Part shown: positions 18,003 through 27,617 of the stretch, piece by piece
Numbering within the stretch: the stretch's first letter is position 1
Layout: the number at the start of each line of letters is the position of its first letter
From: Bacillus sp. FJAT-28004
GTDB lineage: Bacteria > Bacillota > Bacilli > Paenibacillales > Paenibacillaceae
Length of the DNA: 64,000 nt
Direction: 5' to 3'
Assembly (NCBI RefSeq): GCF_001280845.1
Contig: NZ_LGHP01000001.1
Location: 553,905 to 617,904, forward strand
Made by a program: the position numbers and the translations under genes
Notes under the pieces: model-generated
The model's input: the letters and a program-made list of their open reading frames with translations, nothing else
Database searches by the model: none
Told to the model about the DNA's origin: nothing

Positions 18003-18039
18003 AAAATATCGAATTCCATGAAGGAGGATTTTGATTACG

Positions 18040-19353
18040 ATGACTTATTTTAAAAATATTAACACGATCCAATTTGAAGGTAAGGGCTCAGACAATCCGC
18101 TTGCGTTCAAACATTACGATCCAAACCAAGTGATCATGGGAAAAACGATGGAAGAGCATCTGCGCTTCGCGGTTGCCTACTGGCATACATTTAATGCGAA
18201 TGGTTCGGACCCATTCGGTTCAGCTACAATGGTACGCGGCTGGGATCAATATAACGGCCTTGACCGTTCGAAAGCACGCGTTGAAGCTAACTTTGAATTC
18301 ATGACTAAATTGAATATTCCTTTCTTTGCTTTCCACGACGTGGACATTGCGCCTGAAGGAGAAACGTTGCAAGAAACGAACAAAAATCTTGATGTCATCG
18401 TAGCTCTATTGAAGGATAACATGAAATCCTCCGGTAAAAAGCTGCTTTGGAACACCGTTAACATGTTCACCAATCCACGTTTTGTTCATGGCGCAGGCAC
18501 AACATGTAATGCCGATGTTTATGCATATGCTGGCGCGCAGCTCAAAAAAGGTCTTGAAGTGGGTAAAGAGCTTGGCGCGGAAAACTATGTTTTCTGGGGC
18601 GGCCGCGAAGGTTACGAAACACTTCTTAACACGGATATGGGCTTTGAGCTCGATAACCTAGCACGCTTGTATCATATGGCTATCGCTTACGCGAAGGAAA
18701 TTGGCTTTGACGCTCAATTCCTAATTGAGCCGAAACCAAAAGAGCCAACGAAACATCAATATGACTATGATGCAGCAACAACGATCTCATTCCTGCAAAA
18801 ATACGGCTTGAAGGATCATTTCAAGCTTAACCTTGAAGCTAACCATGCTACGCTTGCAGGACATACGTTCGAGCACGAAATTCGTACAGCAGCGATCAAT
18901 GGCATGCTTGGTTCGCTTGATGCGAACCAAGGTGATCTGCTTCTTGGCTGGGATACAGATGAGTTCCCAACAGATCTCTACTCTACTACACTCACGATGT
19001 TCGAAGTATTGAAAGCTGGCGGTATCGGCCGCGGCGGCGTCAACTTCGATGCGAAGGTGCGCCGTGCATCATTCGAAACCGATGATCTGTTCCTGGCTCA
19101 TATCGCCGGTATGGACAGCTTCGCTTGGGGTTTGAAAGCAGCAGCGAAATTGACAGAGGAGAAAATCCTCGACAATATCGTCGATAACCGTTACCGCAGC
19201 TTCAAAGAAGGCATCGGCGCGGATATCGTGTCTGGCAAAGCAACACTTGCATCGCTTGAGCAATATGCGCTGCAAAACAACCCGATCAAAAATGAGTCCG
19301 GACGTCAAGAACGCATCCGCCTGATCCTGAGTGAAGTTATTTTCAGCGTTTAA
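18040..19353 (+). CDS. xylA: xylose isomerase
   Basis: The 437-residue protein converts D-xylose to D-xylulose in the cytosol using two divalent metal ions. Family motifs are clear: [10 protein letters not shown] near residue 98 with the catalytic histidine, [11 protein letters not shown] near 184, [11 protein letters not shown] near 230 and [12 protein letters not shown] near 264. I chose the ATG at 18040, 12 bases after AAGGAGG; the in-frame TTG at 18031 is only 3 bases from it. The gene follows xylO and a cre-like site and is followed after 20 bases by xylB, so it should be induced by xylose and repressed by glucose. Confidence 0.95.
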   Translation: MTYFKNINTIQFEGKGSDNPLAFKHYDPNQVIMGKTMEEHLRFAVAYWHTFNANGSDPFGSATMVRGWDQYNGLDRSKARVEANFEFMTKLNIPFFAFHDVDIAPEGETLQETNKNLDVIVALLKDNMKSSGKKLLWNTVNMFTNPRFVHGAGTTCNADVYAYAGAQLKKGLEVGKELGAENYVFWGGREGYETLLNTDMGFELDNLARLYHMAIAYAKEIGFDAQFLIEPKPKEPTKHQYDYDAATTISFLQKYGLKDHFKLNLEANHATLAGHTFEHEIRTAAINGMLGSLDANQGDLLLGWDTDEFPTDLYSTTLTMFEVLKAGGIGRGGVNFDAKVRRASFETDDLFLAHIAGMDSFAWGLKAAAKLTEEKILDNIVDNRYRSFKEGIGADIVSGKATLASLEQYALQNNPIKNESGRQERIRLILSEVIFSV

Positions 19354-19373
19354 GTCGGGAGGAACTCTGTCAA

Positions 19374-20870
19374 ATGAGCTATGTAATAGGAATTGATTTA
19401 GGAACGAGCGCCGTCAAAGTGCTGCTTGTTGACCGCGAAGGTGAGATAGCTGGGGAAGTATCCCGCAGCTACCCTCTGTTCCATGCTTTTTCCGGGTGGA
19501 GCGAGCAGCGGGCAGATGATTGGGTTGATGGAACAGTTGAGGCTTTGCGTGAGCTGACTTCAACAGCAGGCATCGATCCAAGTGTAATCGAAGGCATTAG
19601 TTTCTCCGGCCAAATGCACGGACTTGTGCTGCTTGACGGTGAAGGGAACCCTGTTCGCAACGCTATCTTGTGGAATGACACGCGTACAACTGGGCAATGC
19701 CGTGAAATCGAACGCACGCTAGGAGAAAAGCTGCTCAGCATTACTCGTAATCCGGCTTTGGAGGGCTTTACGCTCCCAAAAATTTTATGGGTTCGTGAGA
19801 ACGAGCCTGAAGCCTTTGCGAAGGCAAAGCTGTTTCTTTTACCGAAGGATTATCTTCGCTATCGCTTAACAGGCGAGCTTCATATGGATTACTCTGATGC
19901 GGCAGGTACGCTTCTGCTTGATGTCGCTGGAAAGACGTGGAGTGATGAAGTGCTTGAAGCATTCGGAATCCCGGCTAGTTTCTATCCACCGCTCATTGAG
20001 TCCCATGGACTCGTAGGTACTTTACAGCCGCAGTTTGCTGAAAGCACGGGGCTGCCAATCACGACGAAGGTGTTCGCGGGTGGAGCAGACAACGCATGCG
20101 GAGCGATTGGCTCGGGCATTTTATCCGAAGGCTTGACGCTTTGCAGCATCGGTACTTCAGGCGTTATTCTCTCGTATGAGAATGACAAAACGAAGGATTT
20201 TGCGGGTAAGGTGCATTTCTTTAATCATGGCAAAGAGGATTCGTTCTACGTGATGGGCGTTACACTTGCTGCTGGCTACAGCCTAAGCTGGTTTAAGAAA
20301 ACATTCGCTCCTGATGAATCCTTCGATCAATTGCTCCAAGGTGTAGGAGCAGTGAAGCCAGGAGCGGGCGGACTGGTATTCACGCCATATCTCGTTGGCG
20401 AACGTACGCCTCATGCGGATTCGCTCATACGTGCAAGCTTTATCGGCGTCGACGGATCACATGAGCGTATTCATTTTGCTCGCGCTGTTATGGAAGGAAT
20501 TACCTTCTCACTTAATGAATCAGTTGATATGTTCAGACGTGCAGGCAAGACGGTTGATACGATCATATCGATCGGCGGCGGCGCACAAAACCCGGTTTGG
20601 CTGCAAATGCAGGCTGACATTTTTGATGCAAAGGTCGTATCGTTAGAGAACGAGCAAGGGCCTGGTTTAGGTGCTGCTATGCTTGCTGCGTATGGAGTAG
20701 GTTGGTTCGACAGCTTGGATTCCTGCGCCAGCAAATTTGTTAAACATGCGGATACGTATTCACCGCAGCCTGAAGCAGTTGCTGCATATGAAGGTGTTTT
20801 CAACGTTTACAAGCAGGTTTATGAGCAAACAAAAGGCTTGAATGAGGCGCTTGCTCCTTATCGCAGCTAA
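19374..20870 (+). CDS. xylB: xylulokinase
   Basis: The 498-residue FGGY-family kinase phosphorylates D-xylulose with ATP, feeding the pentose phosphate pathway. The N-terminal domain opens with the phosphate-binding YVIGIDLGTSAVKVLLVD. The xylulokinase signature MHGLVLLDGEGNPVRNAILW lies near residue 81. The C-terminal domain carries the ISIGGGAQNPVWLQMQADI adenosine-binding segment near 400. It starts at an ATG with GGGAGGA upstream, 20 bases after xylA, and the two form one operon. A hairpin directly after the stop ends the transcript. Confidence 0.95.
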   Translation: MSYVIGIDLGTSAVKVLLVDREGEIAGEVSRSYPLFHAFSGWSEQRADDWVDGTVEALRELTSTAGIDPSVIEGISFSGQMHGLVLLDGEGNPVRNAILWNDTRTTGQCREIERTLGEKLLSITRNPALEGFTLPKILWVRENEPEAFAKAKLFLLPKDYLRYRLTGELHMDYSDAAGTLLLDVAGKTWSDEVLEAFGIPASFYPPLIESHGLVGTLQPQFAESTGLPITTKVFAGGADNACGAIGSGILSEGLTLCSIGTSGVILSYENDKTKDFAGKVHFFNHGKEDSFYVMGVTLAAGYSLSWFKKTFAPDESFDQLLQGVGAVKPGAGGLVFTPYLVGERTPHADSLIRASFIGVDGSHERIHFARAVMEGITFSLNESVDMFRRAGKTVDTIISIGGGAQNPVWLQMQADIFDAKVVSLENEQGPGLGAAMLAAYGVGWFDSLDSCASKFVKHADTYSPQPEAVAAYEGVFNVYKQVYEQTKGLNEALAPYRS

Positions 20871-20889
20871 TCGTATACAAAAGAAACGC

Positions 20890-20919
20890 GGAGCAGCTAT
20901 TATCGTTTATAGCTGCTCC
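20890..20919. terminator. bidirectional terminator between xylB and the PAS-XRE gene
   Basis: A perfect 11-base stem, GGAGCAGCTAT and ATAGCTGCTCC, has an 8-base loop. The right arm lies inside the last codons of the minus-strand gene. The minus-strand side is followed by a T-rich stretch; the plus-strand side is weaker. Confidence 0.65.
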
Positions 20920-21805
20920 ATATCATTTCGGGTCTAACTCCCAGCTCTCCGGCGATCAATTCAGCCGTTAGACGCTGGGGCTTTTTTATTTTCCCATTGC
21001 GAATTTTGGAAATGGTCGTAAGAGAGATAAGCGTAGACTGAGCGAGTGAGGTTACTGATATATTTTTGCTAAGCATAAGCATGCGAAGCTTATAAGAAGG
21101 GTCCTCATCTTGATTATTCATATGAAGGCTAGTTAATATGATAACAAAGTTTTTTAAGGTCCGATTGCCATTGTAAAACGGTTGAATAACGGCATCGGCG
21201 TTATAGCAGCGATCCCCGAACTTAAGATGGAAGTCTACGGATTCGGCTGTTCGGTTGTTTTTGGCATATTCTAATACACGCTTAATCTTATTTCGTTCAT
21301 GGTCCGGAACAAGCTCAAATATAGATTTGTTCAAATACGAGGAGGATGGCTGTTGTACAGGCGCATAATAATGTTTAAAGCTCATAATGTTATAGCGCTC
21401 ATTTACAACGGTTGAGATCATTATTTTATGGTGCAGAATATACTCGTCAATCCATTTGGCTTCACGTAAATCTTTGCAGATGATGACATAAACAGTGCGA
21501 TCCTCGAGCTGCAGCTTGCGGCAGGACATCCGTACATCTGCGGGAGTCGATGACTTCGTGACAAGCTTGCATTCAAGCAGTGGCGAGAAGGCTTGTTCGT
21601 CAGCAAGTTGATGAACGGCTTCATCGAAGGAGAGACTTGTCTCGTGAGTCGAGATTATCGTAGATGGATCAAGAAGTATGAGATCTGATTTCTTAAATCC
21701 AGAAAAGTCAGCAAAAGCTTGATTGACATCGCGTATAGACCAACGGGATTCGTCCCATTCGACGATAAGCATAGGATCTGAAAGTAAATAAAATAATTGA
21801 TTCAT
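20900..21805 (-). CDS. PAS-PAS-XRE sensory regulator
   Basis: The 301-residue protein begins at the ATG at 21805, 9 bases after AAGGAGG; an in-frame ATG at 21814 touches that site and is less likely. Two PAS-like domains are visible, residues about 1-115 (LLSDPMLIVEWDE, then VNQAFADFSGFKKSDL) and about 125-225 (YNIMSFKHYYAPVQQ, then FELVPDHERNKIKRVL). A C-terminal helix-turn-helix of the Cro/XRE type covers about 240-300 (LMLSKNISVTSLAQSTLISLTTISKI). No kinase or metal motif is seen. It converges on xylB, and a link to sugar control is only positional. The signal sensed by the PAS domains is unknown. Confidence 0.75.
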   Translation of the reverse strand: MNQLFYLLSDPMLIVEWDESRWSIRDVNQAFADFSGFKKSDLILLDPSTIISTHETSLSFDEAVHQLADEQAFSPLLECKLVTKSSTPADVRMSCRKLQLEDRTVYVIICKDLREAKWIDEYILHHKIMISTVVNERYNIMSFKHYYAPVQQPSSSYLNKSIFELVPDHERNKIKRVLEYAKNNRTAESVDFHLKFGDRCYNADAVIQPFYNGNRTLKNFVIILTSLHMNNQDEDPSYKLRMLMLSKNISVTSLAQSTLISLTTISKIRNGKIKKPQRLTAELIAGELGVRPEMIWSSYKR

Positions 21806-21986
21806 CGATGACATCCTCCTTATCAATTAGCCTAGCTGCACACTTATGTAATGAGTATGTCATAAAACATAACATAATAAAATAGTTATTTGTAATTATA
21901 TATCGTCACGTCTTACAGTATTCTTTTTTACATGATTTTCTATGAATAGGGCATGTTAAACAAAACATCAGAAAGGATGATCACTT

Positions 21987-22397
21987 TTGTCTACAAATTC
22001 AGCCTTATTATTTGATTTTAACGATGCTCAGAGTGCAGCTCTTGCTTGCGAGACGCTGAGGGAGCTCGGATACGAGACCGTTCTTCATGAAGGAAGCCGC
22101 ATGCATGTTCATTTAGAGGGAAGCGACCTTACATCTGCGTTAGAAATAGCACAATCACATGGCGGACAGCTTGTCGAGCAAGCTGATATCGACGCAGATG
22201 CAGTGACAGGCAGTGCTTATTCGCTTGATGCGATTGCCATTCCGGCACATCTTGTGAATGAGGATTGGGTTTCGTCCGATGAACAAGGTAACGATGCTGA
22301 GGGGCTGCACAATCGTGACGACGCTGCGGATTACAACGAGGAATTTCTTCCTGATCCCGGAACATATGATCATTTCTCAGGTGATGTGCGAATTTAG
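21987..22397 (+). CDS. small acidic protein of unknown function
   Basis: The 136-residue frame starts at TTG 21987, 9 bases after AAAGGA. The first 75 residues alternate strands and helices in a way that suggests a small alpha/beta (ferredoxin-like) domain: ALLFDFNDAQSAALACETL, then GSRMHVHLEG. The second half is acidic and low in complexity, rich in Asp, Glu and Asn, and ends in DHFSGDVRI. There is no signal peptide or membrane segment. I do not recognise a family. It is a single-gene unit with a strong terminator after it. Coding potential is supported by the ribosome binding site and codon use. Confidence 0.65.
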   Translation: MSTNSALLFDFNDAQSAALACETLRELGYETVLHEGSRMHVHLEGSDLTSALEIAQSHGGQLVEQADIDADAVTGSAYSLDAIAIPAHLVNEDWVSSDEQGNDAEGLHNRDDAADYNEEFLPDPGTYDHFSGDVRI

Positions 22398-22424
22398 CAG
22401 ATAATGAGGTACATAAATGCAGAA

Positions 22425-22468
22425 AAAAAGGCTGTCTCAACGTCTAAGGACGTTAAGACAGCCTTTTT
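22425..22468. terminator. bidirectional intrinsic terminator
   Basis: A 20-base arm (22425-22444) pairs with 22449-22468 with one mismatch and a TAAG loop; A-run and T-run flank it. It serves the 136-residue gene and the converging flavoprotein gene. Confidence 0.85.
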
Positions 22469-22475
22469 ATATAAG

Positions 22476-23732
22476 TTATCGAATCACAGCGTTTAGCCCT
22501 GCCGTATAGCCAGTCGAGAAAGCCGCAGTAATATTGTAGCCCCCTGTATAGCCATGAATATCTAAAATTTCTCCACAAAAAAACAGTCCGCTCATAAGTT
22601 TGGATTGCATCGTCTTTGGATCGATTTCCTTTAACTGAATGCCTCCGCCGGTTACGAATGCATCTTCAATGGATAAAGAGCCATACACTCTAATTGGAAA
22701 ATGTTTGATCAGCTGAGATAGGGCTATCCAATCCTGCTTAGGAATATTGTCATAAGTAAGGCTATCCGGCAAACCTGCCTTCTGAAGCAGAATCGGTATC
22801 ATTTTTTCAGGCAAATAGCCTTTAAGGACATTTTTAATCGTTTTTTTGGGTTCAAGTTCGGTTAGCCTCAGCGTTTCCTTATAGACCTCGTCTTTGCTCT
22901 TATCAGGCAAGAGGTCAATTGCGACTTCAATATTGCCGGTCTTAAATTGTTTTAGAGCCTTTACTACAAACTGACTGCAACGCAGCACGATAGGTCCTGA
23001 AATACCGAAATGCGTAAAAAGCATATCGCCATTATGCTGGATAATCTGTTTCCCTTTAGGATTCCAAACCGAAAGCGCTACGTCCCGCAGGGAAAGCCCT
23101 TGCAGCTCCTTGCTTACGATGAAAGGTTCATTCGACGTGAGCGGTACCTCGGTTGGGAAAAGCTCAGTTATCGAATGCCCAGCTTTCTCTGCCCATGCAT
23201 AACCATCTCCAGTTGAGCCGGTCTGAGGCACTGATTTCCCGCCGGAAGCTACGATTACACTATTTGCTCGGAATGTTTCACCAGCTTTTGTACGTGCACC
23301 AGTGACCCTTCCGTTGTCATACATGATATGATCGACTGGAGCGTTCAATATGATCTTAACGCCTTGTTTACGTACTTGGTTCACAAGCGTATCTACTACA
23401 GTCTTAGCTCTATCCGATACAGGGAACATTCGTCCGTTATCTTCTTCCTTAAGTGCAATCCCGAGGTTCTCGAAAAAGGCGATAATATCCTTATTGTTGA
23501 AGTTAGAGAAGGTACTATGAAGAAATCGTCCATTTCCGGGAATATGCTTGATCAGCTCGTCCAACTCTTTATTATTCGTTACATTACAGCGGCCGCCGCC
23601 GGATATGCCGAGCTTGCGTCCTAATTTATCGCCTTTGTCGAGGAGAAGCACCTTAGCGCCATCCTTGCTTGCGGCAATGCTCGCCATTAGACCTGCGGAG
23701 CCGCCGCCAATTACAATTGCATCATATTGCAT
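22476..23732 (-). CDS. HI0933-family FAD-dependent oxidoreductase (YtfP/YhiN-like)
   Basis: The 418-residue protein opens with an FAD-binding Rossmann motif ([14 protein letters not shown], residues 5-18) followed by the HI0933 hallmark [16 protein letters not shown] near residue 38. A second FAD-contact segment, [19 protein letters not shown], is near 388 at the C-terminus. Family knowledge: these flavoproteins have a large insertion domain and little-defined reactions; some gut homologues (BaiN) act in bile acid metabolism, and B. subtilis YtfP is of unknown role. The protein is cytosolic with no signal peptide. It is a single-gene unit divergent from the lipase-like gene. Confidence 0.85.
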   Translation of the reverse strand: MQYDAIVIGGGSAGLMASIAASKDGAKVLLLDKGDKLGRKLGISGGGRCNVTNNKELDELIKHIPGNGRFLHSTFSNFNNKDIIAFFENLGIALKEEDNGRMFPVSDRAKTVVDTLVNQVRKQGVKIILNAPVDHIMYDNGRVTGARTKAGETFRANSVIVASGGKSVPQTGSTGDGYAWAEKAGHSITELFPTEVPLTSNEPFIVSKELQGLSLRDVALSVWNPKGKQIIQHNGDMLFTHFGISGPIVLRCSQFVVKALKQFKTGNIEVAIDLLPDKSKDEVYKETLRLTELEPKKTIKNVLKGYLPEKMIPILLQKAGLPDSLTYDNIPKQDWIALSQLIKHFPIRVYGSLSIEDAFVTGGGIQLKEIDPKTMQSKLMSGLFFCGEILDIHGYTGGYNITAAFSTGYTAGLNAVIR

Positions 23733-23794
23733 CGCTTTCCACCTGCTATATTATTAGTAGTACTATAATACCACAAAAGAAAGGCGGCGTTTGG

Positions 23795-24631
23795 ATGCTG
23801 CGTGACGAATGGCAAATAACTGGTGCAGAAGGGTCGCAATTATTTTTAAGGGAATGGATGTCAGAATCACAAGAGACCAAAGCGGTCGTCTGTCTCGTTC
23901 ATGGCATGGGGGAGCATGGCGACCGTTATGGGCATGTAGCTGCCCAGCTAACGGCTGCGGGATTTGTTCTTATCGCGCTGGACCAGCAAGGACACGGCCG
24001 CTCATCAGGCAAGCGAGGGCATCTTCATTCACTTGGCGCAGCTGTAAGCGATGCTGCACTTATGATAGAAGCGGCTGGCAAGCGGCATTCAGGCAGCCCG
24101 ATCTTCTTATATGGGCATAGTATGGGTGGCAATGTGGCGCTAAATTGTGCGTTGCGACTTCATCCACCGATTCAAGGACTCATACTGACAAGTCCTTGGC
24201 TGCGGCTGGCATTCAAACCGCATCCTGCGGTGGAGTGGTTTGGTCGCAGACTGGCTTCCGTTATCCCGACGCTGCAGCAATCAACGGGCTTAAATCCTGC
24301 GGATTTATTTCGTCCAGGCTATGACCAGGCTGCTCCGATCGTGGAAGATCCGTTATGTCATACAAAAATAACACTCCATACCTTTTCGGAAATTACGGAT
24401 GGCGGCGAATGGGCGATTGCTCATGCATCAAGCCTCCAGGTTCCTCTGCTGCTCATGCATGGTACCTCCGACCGAGTGACTTCCATGGATGCAAGTGCAC
24501 TTTTAGCCGAAAGTCTCGGGGAACAATGTTATTTTAGACGCTGGGATGGTGGATATCATGAATTGCACAACGATGTGGAAGGAAAAGAGGCAGTTCAAGT
24601 GCTAATCCAGTGGCTGAAAGAGCAATTGTAA
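23795..24631 (+). CDS. alpha/beta hydrolase, monoacylglycerol lipase type
   Basis: The start is the ATG at 23795, 8 bases after AAAGGCGG, giving 278 residues; the open frame extends upstream only as an overlap with the divergent gene. Motifs are those of serine lysophospholipase/monoglyceride lipases: VHGMGEHGDRY for the oxyanion hole near residue 35, the nucleophile elbow GHSMGGN near 106, the acid in HGTSDRV near 225 and the histidine in GGYHELHND near 254. There is no signal peptide, so it probably acts inside the cell on acylglycerols or lysophospholipids. The substrate is not proven. It stands alone between the flavoprotein and the kinase. Confidence 0.85.
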   Translation: MLRDEWQITGAEGSQLFLREWMSESQETKAVVCLVHGMGEHGDRYGHVAAQLTAAGFVLIALDQQGHGRSSGKRGHLHSLGAAVSDAALMIEAAGKRHSGSPIFLYGHSMGGNVALNCALRLHPPIQGLILTSPWLRLAFKPHPAVEWFGRRLASVIPTLQQSTGLNPADLFRPGYDQAAPIVEDPLCHTKITLHTFSEITDGGEWAIAHASSLQVPLLLMHGTSDRVTSMDASALLAESLGEQCYFRRWDGGYHELHNDVEGKEAVQVLIQWLKEQL

Positions 24632-24742
24632 ATACATTTATTTTATGTTTTAATCGGATTAATAGATTGTATATAAAGCTATGCTGCTTAGCTTAAAAAA
24701 CATATTATGGTAAAGATTCAGAGTGTGGTAGGAGGATCGGAC

Positions 24743-26428
24743 GTGTCGTCTGTGTTAAAGGAATTGCTCTTACAATTCATTGTTTCCTTATTGCCTGTTT
24801 TCGCCTTTCAGCTTTGGTATGATAAAGACCAAAGATGGAAGGGAATACCGATCTTTATGAGCGTATTTTGCGGTGGGTCTATGATGCTGTGTATGTTGAC
24901 CGGCCCAAATTTAATGGGCTATGAAGTCGATTTTCGTCTAATTCCCTATGTGATAGGCTCGCTCTATGGAGGCCTGCCAACATTAGCAGTTTTAACGATC
25001 ATCTATACTGCAGTGAGAATTCCGATGTTAGATAGCAGCTGGGAAATGATCAGTTTTATTATTTTGGTCGTTGCTTTTGTCCCGTTTATGCTGCTTTCAA
25101 TCCCCTCTTTCAAGCGTTCCACGTTGCTAGGCAAAGAGCAGAAAGAACGGAAAGGCTTGCTGATCATTTCGATTTTGATCGTATACTACATTGCGTCCTT
25201 TACTGGTTTTATGTCATCTAATGGCATCTGGTGGTCAAATACGATGGTTTATGTGCAGTTGCTTTATATTTTTGCAGCATTAATGGCAACCTGGCTCTCT
25301 ATTTTTATGATCGAGAATGTGAAGGAGAAACAGCAGCTTTATGAAGAAGTGAAACGAATGTCAGTTAATTATAGCAATGAAGTGGAGAAGCTCCAGCAAT
25401 TTATAGACGAGACTTCATTTGGTGTAATCATCGTCGATCGTGAAGGCAAAATCACACATTTTAATGCGACGGCGAAGACGGTGCTCAGCCTTCATTCACT
25501 GTATACCGAAGATACGGAGCTGATTGGCACTTCGTTTCCGCTTATCTTTCAAGATGGACACGGTGATGCTTGTATAAATCTACTTTCTCTAGCGTTAGAC
25601 GGAAAGAAGAACACACTCGTTCCCTACGTAAATGGCGATAAAACGCTGGTCTTGACGACTATTTCTTTACGCTCATCGTTTAATGATGAAAATGCAGGAG
25701 CAGCGCTTATCGCTCAGGATGTTACTGAGCTGCATCAGCTTCAGAGTGAGGTTGGACGTATGGAACGACTTAGCCTTGTTGGTCAAATGGCTGCGAGCAT
25801 CACCCATGAAATACGCAATCCAATGGCGGTTATTCGCGGGTTTGTCCAGTTGATTCAGGAACGAAGTCCAAAAAATCAAGAGGAATACTTTAAGATTGTA
25901 ATCGAAGAGCTAGACCGTGCAAATATGATCATTAGTGATTTTCTATCGCTTGCTCAGAATAGGGATCTAGCTATGGAGCTGATCTCATTGCATGACGTTG
26001 TGAATGAGCTCATACCGCTGCTTAGTGCCGATGCTAATTTGCGCGGACAATCGATTGAAGTGAGCCTTTGTGAGGATTTACCTTTAATCATGATGAATGA
26101 TAGAGAAATTAAACAGCTTTTCCTTAATATTGCCCGTAACGGAATGGAAGCTATGGACAATAAGGGCTCGTTACATATCAGTACCCGCTATTATGGCAAT
26201 AAGATTGAGCTGCGGATTGCCGATCAGGGTGTCGGTATACCTCCTGAACAGATGCAGCATTTGTTCGAGCCTTTTTTCTCCACAAAGACACAAGGCACAG
26301 GGCTAGGTCTTCCTTTATGCTTAAGCATCGCTGAGCGTCATAATGGCCGAATTGACGTGGAATCAAAGGAAGGTGAAGGTACAGCATTTATTGTTACTTT
26401 CGACGTGCCGATGGAACTCGCGGGTTAA
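24743..26428 (+). CDS. KinB-like membrane sensor histidine kinase
   Basis: The GTG at 24743 lies 7 bases after GGAGG and gives 561 residues; an ATG 12 codons earlier lacks such a site. The N-terminal 200 residues hold about six membrane segments of the 5TM-5TMR_LYT type (DFRLIPYVIGSLYGGLP near residue 70). A PAS domain follows (about 235-345, FGVIIVDREGKITHFNATA), then a HisKA domain with the phosphorylated histidine in SITHEIRNPM near 355, and a HATPase domain with N, G1 (DQGVGIPPEQM) and G2 (GTGLGLPL) boxes. The architecture matches sporulation kinase KinB, which feeds the Spo0 phosphorelay. There is no response regulator gene beside it. The GNAT gene follows after 15 bases. Confidence 0.85.
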   Translation: MSSVLKELLLQFIVSLLPVFAFQLWYDKDQRWKGIPIFMSVFCGGSMMLCMLTGPNLMGYEVDFRLIPYVIGSLYGGLPTLAVLTIIYTAVRIPMLDSSWEMISFIILVVAFVPFMLLSIPSFKRSTLLGKEQKERKGLLIISILIVYYIASFTGFMSSNGIWWSNTMVYVQLLYIFAALMATWLSIFMIENVKEKQQLYEEVKRMSVNYSNEVEKLQQFIDETSFGVIIVDREGKITHFNATAKTVLSLHSLYTEDTELIGTSFPLIFQDGHGDACINLLSLALDGKKNTLVPYVNGDKTLVLTTISLRSSFNDENAGAALIAQDVTELHQLQSEVGRMERLSLVGQMAASITHEIRNPMAVIRGFVQLIQERSPKNQEEYFKIVIEELDRANMIISDFLSLAQNRDLAMELISLHDVVNELIPLLSADANLRGQSIEVSLCEDLPLIMMNDREIKQLFLNIARNGMEAMDNKGSLHISTRYYGNKIELRIADQGVGIPPEQMQHLFEPFFSTKTQGTGLGLPLCLSIAERHNGRIDVESKEGEGTAFIVTFDVPMELAG

Positions 26429-26443
26429 ATAAAGGAGCATATC

Positions 26444-26899
26444 GTGGTGGAAATACGTAAGTTGTTGGCTGACGAACAGCCTCCTATGGAACTGCTGCTG
26501 TTAGCAGATCCTTCAGTTAAGCTTGTTAGAGAATACATAAAACGCGGGGAATGTTTTGTAGGTGTTGTTAACAATGAAATCATTGCTGTATTTGTACTCT
26601 TGCCTACAAGGCCAGAGACCGTCGAGATCGTAAATGTCGCAGTGGTTGAGTCAAAGCAAGGCCAAGGGATTGGGAAGCAAATGGTGCTTTATGCGATATC
26701 CTATGCAAAACTCCTTGGCTACAAAACAATTGAAATCGGAACTGGCAATTCAGGAGTCAGCCAGCTTGCATTGTATCAGAAATGTGGCTTTCGTATGACG
26801 AGTATTGACCGAGACTTCTTTATTAGACATTATGCGGAAGCTATTTATGAAAACGGGATACAGGTCATTGACATGGTTCGTCTATCTCAGGATTTATAA
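26444..26899 (+). CDS. GNAT family N-acetyltransferase
   Basis: The 151-residue protein contains the acetyl-CoA binding motif A, IVNVAVVESKQGQGIGKQM (near residues 64-82), with the Q/R-x-x-G-x-G/A pattern, and a motif B region ALYQKCGFRM near 110. Family knowledge: GNAT enzymes transfer acetyl groups to amines of small molecules or proteins. The GTG at 26444 follows AAAGGAG by 6 bases; a second GTG at 26447 is also possible. The 15-base spacing behind the KinB-like kinase suggests one operon. The substrate is unknown. Confidence 0.8.
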   Translation: MVEIRKLLADEQPPMELLLLADPSVKLVREYIKRGECFVGVVNNEIIAVFVLLPTRPETVEIVNVAVVESKQGQGIGKQMVLYAISYAKLLGYKTIEIGTGNSGVSQLALYQKCGFRMTSIDRDFFIRHYAEAIYENGIQVIDMVRLSQDL

Positions 26900-26981
26900 G
26901 GAAAGCGCTAGCTGAGCATACTACCTCTGAAAGATAACCGGCTATTGCGGTTATATGTTATGACGGGAGGAGGTGCTCACA

Positions 26982-27122
26982 ATGACACAGCATAATGAGG
27001 AAAAAGGTCGTTCGGCTGAGCAAGCGAAACAGGCTGCAAACAATGCGGCAGCTGACAGAAAGTCACCCGAATCTGCTGGTTTTGACAAAAAGCTTGATGG
27101 ACCTAACCGTCCTTCAACCTAG
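26982..27122 (+). CDS. 46-residue hydrophilic protein
   Basis: A short frame follows a strong GGGAGGAGGTG site: ATG at 26982, stop at 27122. The protein is rich in Ala, Lys, Asn, Gln and Glu, has no hydrophobic core and ends in KLDGPNRPST. The composition recalls small spore or stress proteins of Bacillales, but I cannot name a family. The DUF3905 gene starts 15 bases later, so both are likely on one transcript. Confidence 0.6.
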   Translation: MTQHNEEKGRSAEQAKQAANNAAADRKSPESAGFDKKLDGPNRPST

Positions 27123-27137
27123 TGCGGAGGTGATCAT

Positions 27138-27515
27138 ATGTACGATCATGAACAGAAGCACGAAGACATGTCGCATAAAGATGATCCCGCATTAGATCCT
27201 TATGAAATCGAATTTCTGCCACAGTATCGCGAAGGACGGGGAAGCCGTGCGCCGTTTGTGAATTCACACGGCATTGTCATAGGCGATCATGAATATGAGT
27301 CTCCAGATTCACCGTTGTCGCAGTGGAGCGTGGATACCGATCCAGCCGTCATGGCTGGCGACGAATGGGTGCATCCGTTCAAGGATATAGGTTTTCTAAC
27401 GGCAGAGAATCGGGATATTTTTGAGGAAGGCCTTCCGCCACAGGGAGGCATATTTACTCATCCTGACAAAAATGCGGCATATGGTTTGGACAAACCGAAA
27501 GATTCTCCTGTTTAA
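27138..27515 (+). CDS. DUF3905-like protein
   Basis: The 125-residue hydrophilic protein starts at an ATG after GCGGAGGTG. It has no membrane segment or signal peptide and is rich in Asp, His and Pro. The central block, GIVIGDHEYESPDSPLSQW followed by DTDPAVMAGDEWVHPFKDIG, fits my recollection of DUF3905, a family found in Bacillaceae and Paenibacillaceae and without known function. It follows the 46-residue gene after 15 bases and precedes a terminator, so the two short genes form a unit. Confidence 0.65.
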   Translation: MYDHEQKHEDMSHKDDPALDPYEIEFLPQYREGRGSRAPFVNSHGIVIGDHEYESPDSPLSQWSVDTDPAVMAGDEWVHPFKDIGFLTAENRDIFEEGLPPQGGIFTHPDKNAAYGLDKPKDSPV

Positions 27516-27527
27516 ACCGAAAAAGAA

Positions 27528-27560
27528 CAGCCGGAGTGAATGCGCTCCGGTTGCTTTATT
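27528..27560 (+). terminator. intrinsic terminator after the DUF3905 gene
   Basis: CAGCCGGAG (27528-27536) pairs with CTCCGGTTG (27545-27553, one G-U) and is followed by CTTTATTTT. Confidence 0.65.
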
Positions 27561-27580
27561 TTGACTACGGAAGGTATAAT
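27551..27580 (+). promoter_or_regulatory. probable promoter of the bacilliredoxin gene
   Basis: TATAAT at 27575-27580 is consensus. TTGCTT at 27551-27556 gives an 18-base spacer and overlaps the preceding terminator stem. A better TTGACT at 27561 is too close to the -10. Confidence 0.5.
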
Positions 27581-27617
27581 AGTAGCTAAAATAAAGTAAT
27601 TAAAGGAGTGTGTTTCG

